A stretch of 64,000 nucleotides of DNA, taken from positions 1,116,001 through 1,180,000 of the forward strand of contig CAWABU010000006.1 in the NCBI GenBank assembly GCA_963780345.1, given 5' to 3'. This document shows positions 32,832-41,314 of the stretch, one piece after another (positions within the stretch are counted from its first letter, which is position 1; each line of letters begins with the position of its first letter). Origin of the DNA: PALSA-693 sp963780345. Lineage in GTDB: Bacteria > Actinomycetota > Acidimicrobiia > Acidimicrobiales > Palsa-688. The notes beneath the pieces were generated by a model. It made no database searches and was not told where the DNA came from. It saw only the letters and a list, made by a program, of their open reading frames with translations. The translations under genes were made by a program, and so were the position numbers.

Positions 32832-33880
32832 GGGACTATCCCCGCCCGGCTGTGGTGGACGTCCGAGGCGTGCCAGCAACGCACCAGCCGCAGATGGTCA
32901 GGCTCGCCGTCATCGAAGTCATCGAGGGGGGGATTGGTTTCGCAGGCCTCGGTGGCCCAGGCGCACCGGCTCGAGTACGGGCAGCCCGGCCCGACCGCGG
33001 CATCGCCCCCCAGGGTGACCGACGCCGGGCCCCCCGTCTGTTGACCGTCGACCCGAGGAAGGGACCGCAGTAGCGCCGCGGTGTAGGGGCTGGCCGGGCC
33101 CCGGAGGATGGCGCCGGCCGGTCCTTTCTCCATAATCTGACCCTGATACATGACGATGAGCTCGTCGCAGAGCTGGGCCAGCACCCCGAGGTCGTGGGAG
33201 ATAAGGACCACGGCCAGCCCGTGGTTCTCGACGACCGATTTGAGAAGGGCCAGGACCTCCTGCTGGACACACACGTCGAGGGCCGTGGTGGGCTCGTCGG
33301 CGAGCAGCACCTTGGAGCCGCAGCTGAGGGCCATCGCGATGACGACCCGCTGGCACATGCCGCCCGACAACTCGTGCGGATAGCTGCGCAGCACCCGGTC
33401 GACGTCGGACAGCCCGACCTCACGCAAAGCGGCGCGAATACGGTCGGCCCCCGCCCCTTGATCCCGCCCGGTGGCGTTCCGAGCGGCCAGGGCCATCTGG
33501 CGCCCGACCGGCACCACCGGGTTGAGGGCCGAAACCGTCTCCTGGAACACCATCGCGATATCCCGGCCTCGCAGGTCGCGCCAGCGCCGCTCGGACGTCC
33601 CGACGAGCTCCTCACCCCGGTACCGGATGGAGCCCTCGACGTGGGCGGCGCGCGGCAGGAGCCCGATGATTGACAGGGCCGAGACACTTTTGCCGCTCCC
33701 CGACTCCCCGGCGATCCCGACGATCCGGCCGGGGGTGAGGGCCAGGGACAGCCCCTGAACCGCCCGCGGTCCCTGGCCGCCGGAGAAGTCCACCTCGAGG
33801 TCGGACACCTCGAGAATGGCCCCCGGCGTCCGCGGCGCCGCGACCGGCGCCGGGCTCTTCCGGGAATGGATCAGCTTCAC
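32828..33880 (-). CDS. Peptide-type ABC transporter ATP-binding protein (DppD/OppD)
   Basis: 350 residues. Walker A is GESGSGKS near residue 58; the Q-loop is MVFQETVSALNP, the signature LSGGMCQRVVIAMAL, Walker B VLLADEPTTALDV and the switch ISHDLGV. The C-terminal oligopeptide/dipeptide motif holds the C-x-YSSRC-x6-C pattern (CPYSSRCAWATEAC), which in OppD/F proteins can bind an iron-sulfur cluster or zinc. A GTG start at 33880 is ten bases after the binding-protein stop; no strong ribosome site is seen. Confidence 0.88.
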   Translation of the reverse strand: MKLIHSRKSPAPVAAPRTPGAILEVSDLEVDFSGGQGPRAVQGLSLALTPGRIVGIAGESGSGKSVSALSIIGLLPRAAHVEGSIRYRGEELVGTSERRWRDLRGRDIAMVFQETVSALNPVVPVGRQMALAARNATGRDQGAGADRIRAALREVGLSDVDRVLRSYPHELSGGMCQRVVIAMALSCGSKVLLADEPTTALDVCVQQEVLALLKSVVENHGLAVVLISHDLGVLAQLCDELIVMYQGQIMEKGPAGAILRGPASPYTAALLRSLPRVDGQQTGGPASVTLGGDAAVGPGCPYSSRCAWATEACETNPPLDDFDDGEPDHLRLVRCWHASDVHHSRAGIVP

Positions 33881-33890
33881 GGACCGAACG

Positions 33891-35507
33891 TCACTTGCTC
33901 AGCGAGATGGAGGCGAAGTCCTCCTTGCCCAGGAAGTTGGGGACATAGTTCTGCACCTTGGTGGACAGGGCCACGACCGCCGGGGCGGAGTAAAAGGGGG
34001 CAAAAGGCGCCACCGGAGTCATGGTCTTGACGATGTTGGCGATAACCGCGTTCCGGGCCGGGGTCTGGTAGGTGGCGTAGAGCTGGTTGATCAGCGAATC
34101 GACGCCGAAGTTGCCCTGACCCGGATTGAAGGGAGCGGTGCTGCTGAAGATCTGCCCGTAGGTCATCGCCGCGTCGGGACGGCCGCTCCAACCGGCGAAG
34201 TAGCAGGGTACGTCCTTCTTGGTGAAGAAGTCGTTGTTGGACTCCGCGACCGTCTCGAACTTGATGTGGACCTTGAAGCCGGCCGCCGCTTCCTGGGACT
34301 GGATGACCGGACCGGTGTTCTCATAGCCGATCCCATTGAGGGTGACACAGTTGAGCGTGAGCCCATTGGGATATCCGGCTTGGGCCAGCAGGCTCTTGGC
34401 TTTGCTCACGTTCTGGGGCCAGGTGGGAGACTCGGTCGCGGCATAACCGGGCGAACCCTGGGGGAGAACCTGCCAGGCCACGGCACCGAGACCGCCGGTG
34501 GCGACCGTCAGGAGGTCCTGGCGATTGAGGGCGTAGTTGAAGGCCAGGCGGACGTCGGGATTGCTGACCGGGGCCAGCTTGGCGTTGAAGTACATATCCG
34601 TGATACCCGACGACGGGCCGACGTTGACAACGAGCTGGGAGTCGGCCTTGAGCGAGTTGACGTCATTGGGCGACACACCGGAGGCCACCTGGACGACCCC
34701 GGTCTTGATGGCGCTCACGAGGGCGGTGTCGGTCTGAAAGACCTTCCAGTCGATCCCGGCCAGAGGAGCCGGGCCGCCCCAGTAACCGGGGAACCGGACC
34801 ACGTTGACAGAGTCGTTGGTCACCTCGGACACAAACTGGTACGGCCCGGCACCAACCGGGTGGGTTCCGAAGTTGCTGCCGTACTTGGCCACTGCCGTCG
34901 GCGAGACGATCATGCCGGCCCGGTCGGCCAGGATGGCCGGCAGCGGGGAGTAAGGCGACTTGAGGGTCATGACCACCTTGTTCGAGGACGGAGCCGTGAT
35001 CGACGCGACCGGCTGGAGGTCGTTGAGCAGACCGATCTTCTGGAAATGCTGAAGACTGGCCACCACCGCGGCCGCATCGAGCGGCGTGCCGTCCTGGAAT
35101 TTGACCCCCGGGCGGATGGTCATGGTGAAGGTCAGATTATTGGCGCCGCTGAAGCCCCATTGCGTGGCCAGGCCCGGCTCGATCGCACCGGACTGCGGGT
35201 TGAAGTTGAGGAGGCGGTCGTAGATGAGATACAGGTACGAGTAGTCGCCGCCCGAGTTCCCGTTCGCCGGGTCCAGGCTGGTCGGATAAATAACGTTCCC
35301 GATCGAGACCGTGGCGTTGGAGTTGGAGTTGGAGGCGCCGCCACCAGACGTGGCCCCGGTCGAGGTCCCGCCGCTGGCGGTGCCGCCGGTGGTGCCGCCG
35401 GTCGACTGATTGGATTTCGGCGAGCTGCTGCCGCACGCGGCCAGGATCACGGAAAGCGCAGCGACGATGACGAAGGAGCGGAGGCCTCGGCGGCCGATTG
35501 GTTTCAA
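33891..35507 (-). CDS. Family 5 ABC substrate-binding lipoprotein
   Basis: 538 residues from TTG 35507, supported by AAGGGGGAAACC just upstream. The signal peptide ends in the lipobox VILAAC (Cys25 region), followed by a Ser/Gly/Thr-rich linker of about 45 residues. The SBP_bac_5 body shows YSYLYLIYDRLLNFNPQSG, GLATQWGFSG, TIRPGVKFQDGTPLDAAAVV and later SLIVNVGPSSGI-type segments. Members bind peptides, nickel chelates, opines or other small organics. In this operon the ligand probably feeds the CoA-transferase and amidohydrolase steps. Confidence 0.88.
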   Translation of the reverse strand: MKPIGRRGLRSFVIVAALSVILAACGSSSPKSNQSTGGTTGGTASGGTSTGATSGGGASNSNSNATVSIGNVIYPTSLDPANGNSGGDYSYLYLIYDRLLNFNPQSGAIEPGLATQWGFSGANNLTFTMTIRPGVKFQDGTPLDAAAVVASLQHFQKIGLLNDLQPVASITAPSSNKVVMTLKSPYSPLPAILADRAGMIVSPTAVAKYGSNFGTHPVGAGPYQFVSEVTNDSVNVVRFPGYWGGPAPLAGIDWKVFQTDTALVSAIKTGVVQVASGVSPNDVNSLKADSQLVVNVGPSSGITDMYFNAKLAPVSNPDVRLAFNYALNRQDLLTVATGGLGAVAWQVLPQGSPGYAATESPTWPQNVSKAKSLLAQAGYPNGLTLNCVTLNGIGYENTGPVIQSQEAAAGFKVHIKFETVAESNNDFFTKKDVPCYFAGWSGRPDAAMTYGQIFSSTAPFNPGQGNFGVDSLINQLYATYQTPARNAVIANIVKTMTPVAPFAPFYSAPAVVALSTKVQNYVPNFLGKEDFASISLSK

Positions 35508-35540
35508 GGTTTCCCCCTTGGTAGTGGCGGCCGGACGGCC

Positions 35541-36425
35541 TTAGCGGACATCTGGATCTGAATCTCTGGTGAGGACCTGGCCCCGCTGCAGCGGGGGGAC
35601 GGCATCGATGAGTCGCCGGGTGTACGGATGCTCCGGATTATCGATCACCTCGCGGGTCGGGCCGAGCTCGACAATCGAGCCCTCGAACATGACCGCCGTG
35701 GTGTCGGCGATGGTGGACACCACCGAGATGTCGTGGGCGATGAAAAACAAGGAGATACCGGACTCCGCCACGATGTCCTTGAGCAAATTGAGGATGGCGG
35801 CTCGCACGGTGACATCCAGGGCCGAAACGGCCTCGTCGCAGATGACGATGGCGGGCCGGGCCGCCATGGCGCGGGCAATCGCCACCCGCTGCTTCTCGCC
35901 GCCGGACAGGCCGCTCGGACGGCGGGCGGCGGTCGGCGCACCGAGTCCGACCTGCGCCAGGCGCTCGACGGCCCAGGCCTTTCGCCCGGATCGGCCCACC
36001 CCGCGGGTGCCGGGCGGCAGGGCCTCGGCCACGCTGCGCCACACGGCCAGGCGGGGGTCGAGGGCGAGGGCGGACTCCTGAAAAATCATCTGGACGTCCC
36101 GGATGCCCCGATTGGCGCGGATATTGACGTCGTGCAGTTTGCCGTCCTCGCCGATCAGGCGAACGGCGCCGGTGGTGGGAGGCGTGAAGCCGGCCAGTAC
36201 CCGCCCCAACGTCGACTTGCCCGAGCCCGATTCGCCCACGACTCCGAATATCTCGCCCCGGTGGAGGCGGAGCGAGGCGTCCTTGACCGCATGGACCAGG
36301 GGACGCCCGGGCGTTTTGTAGTCGACGGAGACTCCGGCGACTTCGAGCACCGCAGTATCCGCCTGTCCGGCCGGCTCTCCCGCCTCTGGCTGAGAAGACC
36401 CGGTCGCTGGGGCCACGGAGCTCAT
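35541..36425 (-). CDS. Peptide-type ABC transporter ATP-binding protein (DppF/OppF)
   Basis: 294 residues from ATG 36425. Walker A is GESGSGKSTLG (about 67-77), the Q-loop MIFQESALALDPR, the signature LSGGEKQRVAIARAM, Walker B AIVICDEAVSALDV and the switch IAHDISVV. The end HPYTRRLIDAVP is the OppF-type C-terminus. It is the first gene of the minus-strand operon. The 31-base gap to the TetR stop allows read-through from the regulator's promoter. Confidence 0.87.
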   Translation of the reverse strand: MSSVAPATGSSQPEAGEPAGQADTAVLEVAGVSVDYKTPGRPLVHAVKDASLRLHRGEIFGVVGESGSGKSTLGRVLAGFTPPTTGAVRLIGEDGKLHDVNIRANRGIRDVQMIFQESALALDPRLAVWRSVAEALPPGTRGVGRSGRKAWAVERLAQVGLGAPTAARRPSGLSGGEKQRVAIARAMAARPAIVICDEAVSALDVTVRAAILNLLKDIVAESGISLFFIAHDISVVSTIADTTAVMFEGSIVELGPTREVIDNPEHPYTRRLIDAVPPLQRGQVLTRDSDPDVR

Positions 36426-36456
36426 CGCCGGACGGCCGGGCCCATCAAATGCCGCA

Positions 36457-37158
36457 TCATGACCTCGCCTTCGCTGTCGCTTTGGACACGGGCCGTGATG
36501 TCCGAAGGGCGGTGCCGCGATCGGCCGGATCGGCGTCGGCGAGGAGGGACCCGAGCACCATGACGCGGAGGCGGCGCGACAGCCGGGCGATCGGGAGAGT
36601 GGATCGATAGAAGGCCTGAGACCGAATGAGCCAGAAGGCGCTATCAACCATGGCCAACCTCTCGGCCTCGGGAAGCTCCGGGCGAAGTCGGGCCAGGACA
36701 ACCATCCACATGTCGGTAATGGCCCGGTACTTGGCGCCGAGTTTACGCCGGATATCTTGATCGAGGTGGGGATGCTCGTGGGTGTAAGTCAGGATGAGCG
36801 CCCTGTTCCTGAAACTATCGTCGACCCAGGCCGCCACCATGAGGCTCAGGGCGTCCAACGGGTCGAGGCCGGGATCAAGTAGAGAAGTGGTCGCTCGAAT
36901 GCTCGACTCCTGGGCCCGGTCGACGACCCGGAGCAAGAGGTCGGATTTACTGCGAAAGTGGTAGTAGATGGCCGGACCACTGAGACCAGCCGCTATCCCG
37001 ATCTCGTCGATGCTGGTTTTCTCGTAGCCCTGGTTGAGAAAGAGTCGCGTCGCCGCCGTGAGAATCCGCTCCGGGCTCGAATCCGTAGATGCCTGCCGGC
37101 GACCACCATCAGGTGCCGCACCCCTTTCCGATCGGGTTACCGACGCATTCGTTGGCAT
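36457..37158 (-). CDS. TetR/AcrR family transcriptional regulator
   Basis: 233 residues from ATG 37158. The N-terminal DNA-binding domain (ERILTAATRLFLNQGYEKTS, then IDEIGIAAGLSGPAIYYHF and RSKSDLLLRVV) is a standard TetR HTH with a well-conserved recognition helix. The C-terminal ligand domain is not family-specific. It is placed between the ABC/CoA-transferase operon and a divergent carboxyltransferase gene, so it is the obvious candidate regulator of both. The repeated GGTTAACC palindrome at 37483-37517 may be its operator. Confidence 0.85.
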   Translation of the reverse strand: MPTNASVTRSERGAAPDGGRRQASTDSSPERILTAATRLFLNQGYEKTSIDEIGIAAGLSGPAIYYHFRSKSDLLLRVVDRAQESSIRATTSLLDPGLDPLDALSLMVAAWVDDSFRNRALILTYTHEHPHLDQDIRRKLGAKYRAITDMWMVVLARLRPELPEAERLAMVDSAFWLIRSQAFYRSTLPIARLSRRLRVMVLGSLLADADPADRGTALRTSRPVSKATAKARS

Positions 37159-37535
37159 AGCTTTAAATATCCGAGCGCGATTCTTCGATTTCGTGGTCAG
37201 ACAGAACTGGTAGGGCTCAGTCCCAGACCGCAGCCGGCCTGAGACCGAGCTCGGAAGGTCATGCCTCGACGGTGTTCCGCAGCGCAACCGTCAACAAAAA
37301 CTGCATATTCCCCCTGCTTGACGAACAACCATCTGAACGATACGCTCCCTCCGTTTGAAACGCAAGAGTGAGCCGGGAGGCGAGAAGCTCGGACCCGGCT
37401 ATCTGTGGGCCATTTGACGGGCGGAGCCCGTCTCGTTCACTGGTCGCCGACTGGAAGCGCAACGGCTGACCGCCATCGGGATGCCCCGGTTAACCCCAAT
37501 TGAGGCCCCGGTTAACCACATTAAGAGAGGACCCT
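37159..37535. other. Intergenic region between divergent TetR and carboxyltransferase genes
   Basis: 377 bases with no convincing gene; the short frames here lack ribosome sites and family features. The right part holds a 13-bp direct repeat (see 37483) and an AAGAGAGG ribosome site at 37523-37530. Promoters for both directions must lie here, but I cannot place -35 or -10 boxes with confidence. Confidence 0.5.
37483..37517. promoter_or_regulatory. Tandem operator-like repeat GCCCCGGTTAACC
   Basis: Two perfect copies at 37483-37495 and 37505-37517, 22 bases (about two helical turns) apart, each containing the palindrome GGTTAACC. They lie just upstream of the TTG start at 37536, where a bound TetR repressor would block transcription or initiation. 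Confidence 0.55.
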
Positions 37536-39104
37536 TTGACGGAGCAGACCTGGGAGGACGACCTCGATGAACTCGACCGGCGCCTGCAGCTGGCCGAGCG
37601 GATGGGCGGCCGCGAGGGCATCGAACGTCAGCACCGCAACGGAAAGCTCACGGTGCGTGAGCGGCTGCCGCTCCTGGTGGACAAAGACTCTTTTCAGCAG
37701 TTCGGAAAGCTGAGAGGTCGAGCCACTTACGACGAGACCGGTAACCTTATCGATGTTCTCCCAGACGGCAAGGTCGACGGCATCGCTCGGATCGGTGGCC
37801 GCAAGGCCATCATCACGGCCGGGGATTTCACCGTTCGCGGGGGGTCAGGCGAGAGCAGTGGGGGCGGTCTCGGACAGGAATTGTCGGCCAGTGAGCGGGC
37901 CCTGGTGTGGCGGCTCCCTCTGATCCGACTGCTCGACTCCTCGGGCGGGAGCGTGCGGGGCTTCGAGAACCTCGGGCGGACCTACCTGCCCGACGGCAAC
38001 TCGTTTACCCACTGGGACGTGTCGCTCCTCAACGTGGCCCCGGTCGTCTCCGCGGTTATGGGCGCGGCGGCGGGCATCGCTGCCCTGCAGACCACCCTGG
38101 CCCACTGGAATGTGATGGTCCGAGATACTTCTCAGGTCTTCCCCGGCGGACCGCCGGTGGTCAAGGCGGCCCTCGGGGACGAGATCACCAAAGAGGACCT
38201 CGGCGGTGCCCACATCCACGCCTACGAGAGTGGGGTGGTCGATAATGTCGCCGACTCCGAGGAGGAGGCCTTCAGGCAGATCCGCACCTTCCTCTCCTAT
38301 CTGCCGTCGAGTGTCGACGAGATGGCGCCGCGCGGCCCAGCCGCGCCGGTGGAGGACGCCCGACAAGACGAGATCCTGACCATCGTGCCTCGCGAAGCCC
38401 GCCGAACGTACAACGCTCAGCGCCTGGTCGAGCAGATCGTGGACGAGAACTCCTTCTTCCCCATCGCCCCGTACTACGGGCGGGCCCGGATCACCGGGCT
38501 GGCCCGCATCAACGGTTTCCCCGTCGGGGTCATGGCCAACGATCCCCGCCGCCTCGGAGGAGCCACTGATGTGGCGGCCGGGCTCAAGACCAGCCGTCTG
38601 CTCCAGCTGTGCGACACCTTTCACCTCCCCCTGGTCGATCTCGCCGACGAACCCGGGCTGATGGTCGGGCTCCAGTCCGAGAAGGCCGGGATCGAGCGAG
38701 CCGGGGCCCGCCTGATCTCCGTCATGTGCCAGACCCGGATGCCGTGGATCACCATCGTGGTGCGCCGCCTCTTCGGAGTCGGAGGTCAGGCCCATCACCG
38801 GCCCTCCGGCCTGTACCGGCGGTATGCCTGGCCTTCGGCGAGCTGGGGGTCCATGCACATCGCCGGTGGCACATCAGCGGCCTATCGCCGGGAGATCGAG
38901 GCGGCCCCGGACCCGGAGAAGCGGCGCCTGGAGATTGAGCAGCGCCTGCGCACCGTGGCGTCCCCCTTCCGCACCGCTGAAGCGACCGGCCAGGACATCA
39001 TCGATCCGCGTGACACGCGGGCGATGGTGGCCGACTTTGTCGAGGATGCTCAGCGCATTCTGGCCAACCAGTTGGGACCGCCGCCTTTGCTGTATGTACC
39101 TTGA
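37536..39104 (+). CDS. Acyl-CoA carboxylase carboxyltransferase (beta) subunit-like
   Basis: 522 residues. TTG 37536 is preferred because AAGAGAGG lies five bases upstream; TTG 37500 would overlap the operator repeats. The N-terminal signature IERQHRNGKLTVRERLPLLV and the oxyanion regions DFTVRGGSGE, AAAGIAALQTTLAHW and GVMANDPRRLGGATD mark the PccB family. It is only moderately similar to the copy at 25350-26903. Again no biotin carboxylase or biotin carrier gene is near. Probably controlled by the adjacent TetR. Confidence 0.85.
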   Translation: MTEQTWEDDLDELDRRLQLAERMGGREGIERQHRNGKLTVRERLPLLVDKDSFQQFGKLRGRATYDETGNLIDVLPDGKVDGIARIGGRKAIITAGDFTVRGGSGESSGGGLGQELSASERALVWRLPLIRLLDSSGGSVRGFENLGRTYLPDGNSFTHWDVSLLNVAPVVSAVMGAAAGIAALQTTLAHWNVMVRDTSQVFPGGPPVVKAALGDEITKEDLGGAHIHAYESGVVDNVADSEEEAFRQIRTFLSYLPSSVDEMAPRGPAAPVEDARQDEILTIVPREARRTYNAQRLVEQIVDENSFFPIAPYYGRARITGLARINGFPVGVMANDPRRLGGATDVAAGLKTSRLLQLCDTFHLPLVDLADEPGLMVGLQSEKAGIERAGARLISVMCQTRMPWITIVVRRLFGVGGQAHHRPSGLYRRYAWPSASWGSMHIAGGTSAAYRREIEAAPDPEKRRLEIEQRLRTVASPFRTAEATGQDIIDPRDTRAMVADFVEDAQRILANQLGPPPLLYVP

Positions 39105-39149
39105 GCACCATCGCCGGCCCCGCCGCCGGGCGTAGTTGGAACCCTCAGG

Positions 39150-40166
39150 TCAGGTGGCCCGGACCAGCCCGCTACGGCGGAACCAGGTGAAGAGAATGGC
39201 GCACGAGGCGGCCAGGCTCCCGAGGCCGAACACCACGAAGGTCCATAGCGACGTGACGTGGCCGACGAGCCAGCCGAAGTTCATCCCGAAAAAGCCGGTC
39301 AGGAAGGACAGGGGCAGGAAGATGGTAGCGATGACGGTCAGCTGCTTGGTGGTCTCGTTCTGACGGACGCTGATATCGTTTTGCTCCAGCGATATCACGG
39401 CGATGTTGGCCTGCAATACGGAGGCCAGTATGTCCCGCAATCCGACCACTTCTTCGTTGACCTGCTTGAGGTGGTCGTTGACGTCGCGGAAGAACGGTCT
39501 TAGCTGTTTGCGCACGTGGGGATAGGCGGCCCGCTCCAGGGCGTCGAGCGGTCCGAGTAGCGGGTGCACGGCCCGGTAGAAGTCGGTCGCTTCCCGGCGC
39601 AGCTTGTAGATCCGCTCCGTGGCCGCGGCCGTCCCGCGGAAGACCGTGGCCTCGATCTGCTCGACGTCGTTTTCGAGGCCGGCGATGACCGGGGCGTAGT
39701 CGTCGACGATCTTGTCCAGGATGGCCCAGAGCCCCGCGGCCGGCCCGGCTTTGAGGAGATCAGGTTGGGCTTCGAGGCGTCGGCGGGCGGAGCCCAACTC
39801 GCTGGCGACGCCGTGGCGCACCGTGATGAGGAAGCGGCGGCCCAGGAAGATCGACACCTCCCCGAACTTGACGTCCTCCTGCTCATCGATATACTCAGCG
39901 GTCCGGATCACCGCGAACAGCACCTGCCCGTCATCGTACTGCTCGACCTTGGGGCGCAGATGAAAGGTCTGGGCGTCCTCCACGGCCAGTTCGTGCAGTC
40001 CGAAAATCTCCTGGACCCCCTTTAGCTCGCCGGGGTCCGGCTCCAGCAGGGCGATCCAGACAAAGCCCGGCGCGTCTCGGCGGTACACTTCGGCGGCCGC
40101 ATCGAGATCCATGTGTTCCTCTTGCTGGCGCAGGCCGTCAGCGTAATGGGCACAGTCGACAATCAC
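39150..40166 (-). CDS. corA: CorA family magnesium/divalent cation transporter
   Basis: 338 residues from GTG 40166, with AAGGAGG upstream. A large cytosolic N-terminal domain (FHLRPKVEQYDDGQVLFAVI, FGEVSIFLGRRFLITVRHG) leads to a long helix and two C-terminal membrane helices joined by the signature GMN in TGFFGMNFGWL. The fold forms a pentameric Mg2+ channel. It is flanked by unrelated catabolic genes and appears to be monocistronic. Confidence 0.9.
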   Translation of the reverse strand: MIVDCAHYADGLRQQEEHMDLDAAAEVYRRDAPGFVWIALLEPDPGELKGVQEIFGLHELAVEDAQTFHLRPKVEQYDDGQVLFAVIRTAEYIDEQEDVKFGEVSIFLGRRFLITVRHGVASELGSARRRLEAQPDLLKAGPAAGLWAILDKIVDDYAPVIAGLENDVEQIEATVFRGTAAATERIYKLRREATDFYRAVHPLLGPLDALERAAYPHVRKQLRPFFRDVNDHLKQVNEEVVGLRDILASVLQANIAVISLEQNDISVRQNETTKQLTVIATIFLPLSFLTGFFGMNFGWLVGHVTSLWTFVVFGLGSLAASCAILFTWFRRSGLVRAT

Positions 40167-40381
40167 CTGGATCCTCCTTCGGATGTCGCAACTGCATGGT
40201 CAGACCGATCAGAATCGCCTTGGACGAGGATTCGCCACATTGCGCATTCTTAGCCCATGGGGTGGGGAGCGTCTGACACCAGGTCTGGCTCGGTGGGCCC
40301 TGGCCGCCCCTGGGGGGCCGGAAGCGTTCAGCCAGATGGGCGTGGACCTCTCACGGTGGGCGCCGCCGCTCCCATCGGGTG

Positions 40382-41287
40382 CTATCGCACAAAGCTCCCA
40401 TCGCCGATCACCGTCACGCGACCGGTCGGATCCTGGACCTCAAGGTCAAAGTCGTAGCGGTCCCGTCCGAGCTCGCTGACCGGCTCGTCGACCCGGCTGC
40501 CGACGATGCTGATCTCCATATTTGGCCAGAGGATATCAACGAAGCGGATTGCGAGCCGGGCGCCTGAGAACAGCGACCGGCCGAGGTTCTGGGTGAGCAT
40601 GTCGCCGATATAACAGACCGACATGGGCCCGCCGACCACGATGTCGTCGAAGCCCATTTTCGCAGACTCCTCGGTGTCGGTGTGATAGTTCTTGCTACCA
40701 CCGAAGAACGCGGTACACATGTCCTCGGTCACGTACCTCCGGAGTGGTTGCATGGTCGTGCTCCCGCGCCGAGCGAGGCCTGACGAACGCGGGGGTCGCT
40801 GGTCGGCCTTGCTGCGGACGACACCGCGGTAGTCTCTGTCGACGAGGAACGTCTGGGTAGTACGGGTATGTAGAGCGATCCGGTCGGCGCCGTCGTACAC
40901 ATCGACATCGCAAGTGATATGCCAGCGCTGGCCTTTGCGCTGGATCTGACTGACCCAAGCGTGGCTGCGGGTGCGCTCTCCGACCAGCAGGGGCCGGTTC
41001 CAGTCCAGAGAGATGCCCGCGAACAAAGTGCCGTACTGGTTGTCCGGGAACCAGCCCGGGTTGTGCTGGAAGGCTCGGAAGTGCAGGAAGGTCGCAGGCA
41101 CCAACGGCCCACCGAACGGCGAATCGCCCCGGTACCAGGGGTTGTCGTCGCCCGTGATGTCGATATAGTGATCAATCGCCGAGGGGTCGGTGTCCACCTC
41201 TGCCCATCCCAGGTCCTTGCCGACGAAGACGTCGTAGACCCCGCCACGCCCATCGATCGTCTCGTACTGGTTCTGGATTTCGGTCAT
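40382..41287 (-). CDS. Double hot-dog (MaoC-like) dehydratase family protein
   Basis: 301 residues from ATG 41287 after GAGGAGGG. Two hot-dog halves can be seen. The first has IDHYIDITGDDNPWYRGDSP, then FGGPLVPATF, the D-x(4)-H/N hydratase region in modified form. The second has MGFDDIVVGGPMSVCYIGDM. Such double hot-dog proteins hydrate enoyl-CoAs or act as thioesterase-like enzymes. It is the last gene of the operon with the two CoA-transferases (27-base gap), which supports action on the same acyl-CoA. Confidence 0.75.
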   Translation of the reverse strand: MTEIQNQYETIDGRGGVYDVFVGKDLGWAEVDTDPSAIDHYIDITGDDNPWYRGDSPFGGPLVPATFLHFRAFQHNPGWFPDNQYGTLFAGISLDWNRPLLVGERTRSHAWVSQIQRKGQRWHITCDVDVYDGADRIALHTRTTQTFLVDRDYRGVVRSKADQRPPRSSGLARRGSTTMQPLRRYVTEDMCTAFFGGSKNYHTDTEESAKMGFDDIVVGGPMSVCYIGDMLTQNLGRSLFSGARLAIRFVDILWPNMEISIVGSRVDEPVSELGRDRYDFDLEVQDPTGRVTVIGDGSFVR

Positions 41288-41314
41288 TGGCCCTCCTCGG
41301 TTGGCGGGTGTCTC

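Noticed and set aside
33816..35561. A 581-codon plus-strand frame
   Set aside because: Low-complexity Gly/Arg/Asp-rich translation exactly antisense to the family 5 binding protein.
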